Of a stretch of DNA of 64,000 nucleotides, positions 59,087 through 64,000 are shown in pieces. Origin of the DNA: Agrypnia vestita (taxonomy: Eukaryota; Arthropoda; Insecta; Trichoptera; Phryganeidae). The DNA lies in the NCBI GenBank assembly GCA_016648135.1, contig JADDOH010002332.1, positions 186,001 to 250,000 on the forward strand, given 5' to 3'. The position numbers were made by a program, and so were the translations under genes. Position 1 is the stretch's first letter. Every line of letters starts with the position of its first letter. The notes beneath the pieces were generated by a model. The model searched no databases and was not told the DNA's origin. It saw only the letters and a list, made by a program, of their open reading frames with translations.

Positions 59087-59294
59087 CTGGGCATGGCTGC
59101 AAAACGTTTTGTGGATTTCCCCAATATAACCTTAATAATCTACACCGCGCGCGCCGCGCAGATCAAAACGAACTGGTTTCGCAGTCGTCCGACATTTCCT
59201 CCGACGTTCACACGTCTGGGTAACATCGTGTTTGTGAAATTATTTGTTGCTGACGAATATTGCGCTCTCCGATGTGAACACCGCCCCGACTACC

Positions 59295-60368
59295 ATGGAC
59301 CACGAGACGCTGAACCTGACACATTGGAACGTCAGTGAGACGAACGTCACGAATCTCCCCACGTCAACTCTCGAAGCGGAAGGTCTGGAACCGCTGTTCA
59401 ACTTTATTATACTCGGAGTCCTTATGGACATCACCGGCGTTTTGGGGATCGTGACGAACATCATTTCCATGGTCATCTTCTCGCAACCGCAGATGAAGAC
59501 CAGCAGCGGAGTTCTACTGTTCGGCCTGGCGTTCAGCGACTGCGTGCTGGACGTCGGAGCCATCACCTACGTCGGACTGCCGACCATCTACCTCTACACC
59601 GGCTACACTTTCCGGTTCTTCCACTTCATCCTCCCTCATCTGGAGCCCTACATCCACATCATGACGCAAAGCGCTTACACGTCCACGCTGTATCTGACCG
59701 TGGCTGTCACCGTGGAGCGATTCATCGCGGTCTACCATCCGCTAAAGGTCAAGGTGGTCTGCACGCGCAGGAGATCCATCGTGGCTGTCTTCGGTATAAT
59801 GATCTCCTCCTTTCTGTTCATGTTGCCAAAATTTTGGGAGGTTCATCTGTCGGAGATAACCGTCGTCGAGAACAACGTGAGTTCGGTCGTTTACAGGACG
59901 GACATGGGAATATATTCGGAGATTTACGGCTGGCTGGACACGATAGTCGCCGTGCTGCCGCTGATAACCTGCTTGATCCTGAACATCCTCATATTCAAGG
60001 AGTTCAGGAAGATTAAAGTGGAAAGGGTGAATCTCACGTTTGCCCAGGCTGACGAAATCCAAAAGACCAAGATAATAGTCTTCATCGTCCAGGCGTTTCT
60101 GCTGTGCAATGTCCTCGAGATTCTGTACAACTTGTGTACTTTCGAAAATTCTTGGGTGCTTCCCACCTTGAATTGGTTCTGCATCGTGTTGAACAACGTC
60201 GTGAATTTTGTAATCTGTGTAACGTTTTGGAAAATGTTTCGCATTACGTTTTTGGTATTGTTCGGAATGAAAACTGACAACAAAAGGCCGTCTGCCAGCA
60301 AGAGCAAGACGACGCTTTCTTCAAAAAGTAGCACGTCTTCTTCGAAAGTTCAGTCATCCGTAGTTTAA
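59295..60368 (+). CDS. Class A (rhodopsin-like) GPCR, FMRFamide-receptor-like, intronless
   Basis: A 357-residue seven-transmembrane receptor in one uninterrupted exon. The start is the ATG in an ideal Kozak context (ACCATGG); an in-frame TGA lies at 59235-59237. The N-terminus has three N-glycosylation sequons (N7-L-T, N12-V-S, N17-V-T) and no signal peptide, as is usual for class A. TM1 spans about 34-62 with N55 in the 1.50 position; TM2 about 72-95 with LAFSD (D82); TM3 ends in ERF at 141-143 in place of DRY, followed by IAVYHPLKVK, a signature close to insect FMRFamide receptors. TM4 ends in MLPKFWEV; TM5 about 214-234; TM6 about 258-280; TM7 about 293-312 with VNFVIC in place of NPxxY. 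The tail is serine and lysine rich (331-355), suiting phosphorylation. The usual TM3/ECL2 disulfide cysteines are absent. By family it should sit in the plasma membrane and signal through G proteins for a neuropeptide; ligand and coupling are unknown. A divergent paralogue or orphan receptor is likely. Confidence 0.9.
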   Translation: MDHETLNLTHWNVSETNVTNLPTSTLEAEGLEPLFNFIILGVLMDITGVLGIVTNIISMVIFSQPQMKTSSGVLLFGLAFSDCVLDVGAITYVGLPTIYLYTGYTFRFFHFILPHLEPYIHIMTQSAYTSTLYLTVAVTVERFIAVYHPLKVKVVCTRRRSIVAVFGIMISSFLFMLPKFWEVHLSEITVVENNVSSVVYRTDMGIYSEIYGWLDTIVAVLPLITCLILNILIFKEFRKIKVERVNLTFAQADEIQKTKIIVFIVQAFLLCNVLEILYNLCTFENSWVLPTLNWFCIVLNNVVNFVICVTFWKMFRITFLVLFGMKTDNKRPSASKSKTTLSSKSSTSSSKVQSSVV

Positions 60369-60890
60369 AATAGACACATTTTACCTGAATTAATCGTGAC
60401 GCGAATATTTCAACACGGCAGGGCGCCGTGGCTCTTGATATTCAAGGTGACAATGCAAAAAAATGTTTGTTCGTTGTTTTTGTGTGATAATTTCGCCGAG
60501 AATTTAAAAATGTTGTGGAGTCAACATTTTACATTGATTATCTTATAATAGTACCTATATGTGATAATAGTGTTGTAAAGCTGAGCAATGCTCTGTACTA
60601 GATCTATATTTTATAATTATGTTGACAATGACGTCGAATGAACGTGAAAAAAACCGATACTGTTGTAATCGGCTATTACATAATGGTTATTCATTGCAAA
60701 ATGATTAAATTACCTTAAAGGAAGGAACATGGTTCCCAAACCGGTTAATGTTACTAAAAAAGTGGTTTAAACCAAGTAAATTTGTGTTTAAATTCTTTTG
60801 AAAAAATCTAGTTATAAGTGAAAATGATTTGTTGTTTATATTAAGCAAAAATGTATTTTTGACAGTATATAATAAATGTATATTTTATCT
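60369..60890 (+). other. Probable 3' UTR of the GPCR with polyadenylation signal
   Basis: AT-rich sequence follows the receptor stop without another ORF. An AATAAA hexamer lies at 60871-60876, the best polyadenylation signal in the interval. A decayed hammerhead-like segment lies inside it near 60,713-60,760, so a retroelement piece has become part of the probable UTR. The end of the transcript is inferred, not seen. Confidence 0.4.
60713..60800 (+). mobile_element. Decayed hammerhead-bearing retroelement arm
   Basis: A stem GGAAC-AUG-GUUCC is followed by AAACCGGUUA, which matches the stem II plus GAAAC layout of the minimal hammerheads elsewhere in the window. The CUGANGA box has decayed to CUUAAAG and G12 is lost, so no activity is expected. 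The downstream 'gtttaaaccaagtaaatttgtgttt' type tail resembles the copy near 54,735. Confidence 0.4.
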
Positions 60891-60973
60891 TAGTTATTAT
60901 TTATTTTCTTTTTAGATCAACGCTTTGTAGTGAACAGGTAGGACTGTAATATGACCTGGCTTGCGTGGATTTT

Positions 60974-61215
60974 ATTCTTCTTCATCAGCCTTCGTCTCTC
61001 TACTGCTGGATATAGGCCTCTTCCTTCCCTTTCCATCTTTCCTTGTTGTTTGCTAATCGTAGCCATTTCTTTCCCCCCACAGCGGCTATATCATCGGCCC
61101 ATCTCTTTTGAGGTCTTCCGATGCTTTTTTTATTCTCCTAAGGTCTCCATTTCAGAACTCTGGGAGGCCATCTTGTAGCATCCTGCCTTGCAACATGTCC
61201 TGCCTATTGCTTATT
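60974..61215 (-). mobile_element. LINE 3' end, second copy of the LKWQWAGH family
   Basis: Minus strand reads GHVARQDATRWPPRVLKW, an in-frame stop, then SIGRPQKRWADDIAAVGGKK before the GAAGAA tail. About 85% like 1,124-1,400 by eye; it carries stops and has lost the upstream part. Confidence 0.75.
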
Positions 61216-62529
61216 GCATGGTGGATTTTACTAGTATGCTAGATACAGTAAACATGTGTTGTGCGAATTGTTATACAAGGTAAGTATTGTGGTTCTGTCA
61301 ATACCGATGAAGATTTTAGTAGAGAATTATAAAACTTGTGCGGGTGATCATGGTTCACTTATGTATAAATAAATTTTCCGATATAATTACCCAGTAATTT
61401 TTCAATGTCAGCGTTATTTATAGATCCTCTATACAATATATGAAATACTAAATATGTGAGTTTATACATATAAATGGTATTACATACCAAATAAAGTATT
61501 TTAACTTCTTCTACAAAAATAGCAAAATAATTTTGTGATGACATTATTAATGTAATTAATAAAATAAACTCAGTTTTTACCACATTTTATATGGAAAATA
61601 TCTTATTTTATATAAATAAAATATCTTATTAATTATATAAAGTATTTTAAGTTAACAACTGGGATAGTTAATTTAAAAAATATTTTTTAAAGGTTGTACT
61701 ATAGACAAATTTTTTAAGTTACATATTTATCATTTCGAGGAGACGTAGCTCTCACTATCAGAGGTTATTGATAGCTAACTTAAATATATAATCTATTTAT
61801 CAACCGAAAGAACGATTTTTGTAAATTCACACAATAAAAGTACTCCACTTGGTTCCTAATAAAGGATAAACAGTTAACAATTTGGAAACCGTTGGCATCA
61901 TAAAGAATTAAAATAATGAGAAAACTCTTAAGGCTAAACATTCACTGCAAATGCATAATATTTTGGCGTTTTCTTTTACGAAAATGTGCGTTTTTATGAT
62001 TCATTTATATCACAATGTATATTATAAACTGCAACTTTTTAGAGCGATAACTTAGATAGAACTTGTGTTCTTATATAAAAGTAATAAACTGAACATTATT
62101 TATAATAATTAAAAAAATATAAGCATTAATCGACAGGCCGCGGCCAAAAAAATCGCTTTTAGTGTCCTAGGCGGCGCAAAGTTTTCATGAATATTTATAT
62201 ATGTTTAATATGTTTTTTTATACGTAAGTTTACTTCGTTATCTTGAATTCGTACTTAGATAATTAACAAATGTTAAATATGAATAACGTTATAATGTTTT
62301 AAATTCGCAAGAAATTTTTACGTTTTTTGTTAATTTTAAAACGCTTTTTATTTATATAAAGATATGTTTAAACAGTATATTCTATTTATTCCCGTATTTT
62401 GAGGGTTAACTCACTAAATAAAAGTTAGTTTTTCTTAATAAAAACACCTTAATTATTATTTAAAAATAAAAATTCCAAAGTATGAAATGTGCCAATAAAT
62501 AACGCAATTATAAAACAGAATACCGTTGG
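61216..62529. other. No gene seen
   Basis: Very AT-rich. ATAAACTCAGTTTTTACCAC near 61,562 resembles a Penelope-like arm end, but no hammerhead is left. Confidence 0.4.
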
Positions 62530-62642
62530 CACCGGCGAAACTAAATTTGTATCCAGTGACTTTGTGAATTCGTAATTAATAAACCGCTAAATAATTACCA
62601 GTCTTTTAATTTGCTTCTTACAACCACGTCCCGTGACAATAT
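62530..62642 (+). mobile_element. 3' part of the same LTR family
   Basis: TATCCAGTGACTTTGTGAAT ... TTACCAGTCTTTTAATTTGC ... ACGTCCCGTGACA follows the last ~110 bp of the 15.4-kb LTR in order, diverged. Confidence 0.5.
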
Positions 62643-63513
62643 AAAACCGAATTTAATACGTAAACAGGCCCACTTTCATGCAAAGTCATCAATTAAAGCA
62701 CTTTACGGAGAAAGTGGGAAATCTTAGAGGAGGAGCTTAATAAGAGTAACATTGATGAACTGGGAGACAAGTATCGAGATAATGGATGACTTTGGCATCA
62801 AACTGTCGGTGGGGCTCTTTAGATTAAGCAAAGCTATACAGCAATAAAGAAGGAAAATAGATTGGTGCAAGTGCTGAAGCGGTCCAAGACATGGGAAGAT
62901 AAAAAAACCCTGTTGAGGCTTTGCACACCCGAGACTCTTAGAACAAAAATCTCATAAATTTATCAATGAATGAACTCGAGACGATAATTTATCACACGCA
63001 CCCATTGCTGTCCCTCAGGGTAAGAGTCCAAAATCAATCGATACAGGAGCGGAAACGTATTGTGTAATTTTCACATTCTGAGACACTTACGCTTCACTTC
63101 ACTTCGCAATCGAGGTATCATTAAAATGTAATATCACCTCTTACAGATGTATTGGAGCAAAGCCGGGCCAAGAGGTTTGGCTCGTAATGGATATTAACTC
63201 TTTCGCTGGTGCTCGAGTCATCCAGCGCCGGAACGAAGTGATCCCGGGGGAGGAGCACAATTGAATGGAGCTGTGTCGTCTCATGAGAAAAACATCGGCA
63301 AAGCGAAACTGGATCACAGCACATAAATCCACGATAACATTGGACGCTGTGAACAAAGACCCGCTAGCATGATCTTGTTTACGATTTCATCTAAAGAAGA
63401 TTTATCTCATGCATTTATTTACTAACTTTTGTGTTTGTTTTTGAATACCGCGTTATTTATTAATATTATTAATATTTAAAGCATTAACTTTGTGGTTAGA
63501 CATAACTATACTA
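62643..63513. other. No gene supported
   Basis: A balanced-composition stretch (62,700-63,360) carries short frames on the minus strand without recognisable domains. GCATTAACTTTGTGGTTAGA at 63481 recurs near 57,063, a small unexplained dispersed repeat. Confidence 0.4.
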
Positions 63514-64000
63514 TACAGGGTTATTTGTAAAACATTAATAACCTCGGAGGGATGCACTCCTGCCTTGATTATGAGTCGAAAATGTTCAAGCTATTATGAC
63601 CTAATATTAATAGTTAAGGAAATATGCGACATCAAAGTTTGCATTTTTTTTCCAATATTTTTGACTTATTTTTTGTAAAACGATGGACTATCATTACAGT
63701 GTCTAATGTCAATTACGAAAAATTCATTCGTTTCAATACAAGTTAAATAAAATGATAAAAACCCTGAAAAAATTCCAATTGGAATGTTTTCCAATTGGAA
63801 TTCGAAGGTTTTTATTTTTTTATTTGATTTGTATTAAAGGGAATGAATTTTTCATATTCGATATAAGTTTCTGTAATGAGAGTCCAATGTTTTTCAAAAA
63901 ATAAGTCAGAAATATTGAAAAAAAAATTCTAACTTTTATGTCACATATCTCCTTAACTATTGATATTAGGTCATGATAGCTTGAACATTTTCGACTCATA
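63514..64000. mobile_element. Long fold-back element (TACAGGG family), copy 3, cut by the window end
   Basis: Starts TATACAGGGTTATTTGTAAA and follows copy 1 closely to the last base (GAACATTTTCGACTCATA). About 45 bp of the right terminus should lie beyond the window. Confidence 0.75.

Overview
This is an AT-rich stretch of an insect nuclear genome, made almost entirely of transposable-element debris and intergenic or intronic DNA around one intact protein gene. Insect origin is suggested by a mariner element with the D,D34D triad, short arrays of the pentamer TTAGG (written CCTAA here), many 5'-truncated LINEs of the 'endonuclease-reverse transcriptase' type seen in insect genomes, Penelope-like fragments, and an intronless receptor related to insect FMRFamide receptors. 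I cannot fix the order; TTAGG arrays argue mildly against flies.

Layout. 0-10 kb: Penelope-like debris, a hairpin retroposon with target-site duplications (TSDs), three LINE 3' ends (two with clear TSDs), a long fold-back element and a worn mariner fragment. 10-20 kb: a hAT-type element with an exact 8-bp TSD, an LTR with a TATA box, another hairpin retroposon, a GC-rich patch with a CRE and E-boxes, and a hAT transposase remnant. 20-30 kb: a LINE with TSD, a ~180-bp triplication, a textbook insect core promoter on the minus strand near 23,976, a Penelope-like fragment keeping part of the GIY-YIG endonuclease between inverted ribozyme arms, and a hAT-type element with an exact 8-bp TSD. 30-44 kb: fold-back and terminal-inverted-repeat families, intact-looking hammerhead ribozymes, tRNA-derived SINEs, a near-perfect 0.9-kb palindrome and one weak exon candidate. 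44-53 kb: a mariner with only two visible lesions, a hAT MITE, a Helitron carrying two arrays of perfect heat-shock elements, and LINE remnants. 53-64 kb: further ribozyme-bearing repeats, a second copy of the hAT MITE, and just downstream of it the only clear host gene, a class A GPCR (59,295-60,368).

Three themes stand out. (1) Minimal hammerhead ribozyme motifs recur in many copies, in Penelope-like arms and in a hairpin retroposon family that I do not recognise under any name. (2) A Helitron carries two arrays of ten heat-shock pentamers each, both in the same 4+6 arrangement, so it could disperse HSF binding sites. (3) The GPCR lacks the usual ectodomain disulfide cysteines and has altered TM6 and TM7 switch motifs, although its frame is intact.

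All calls come from reading the sequence by eye; no database search or folding program was run.
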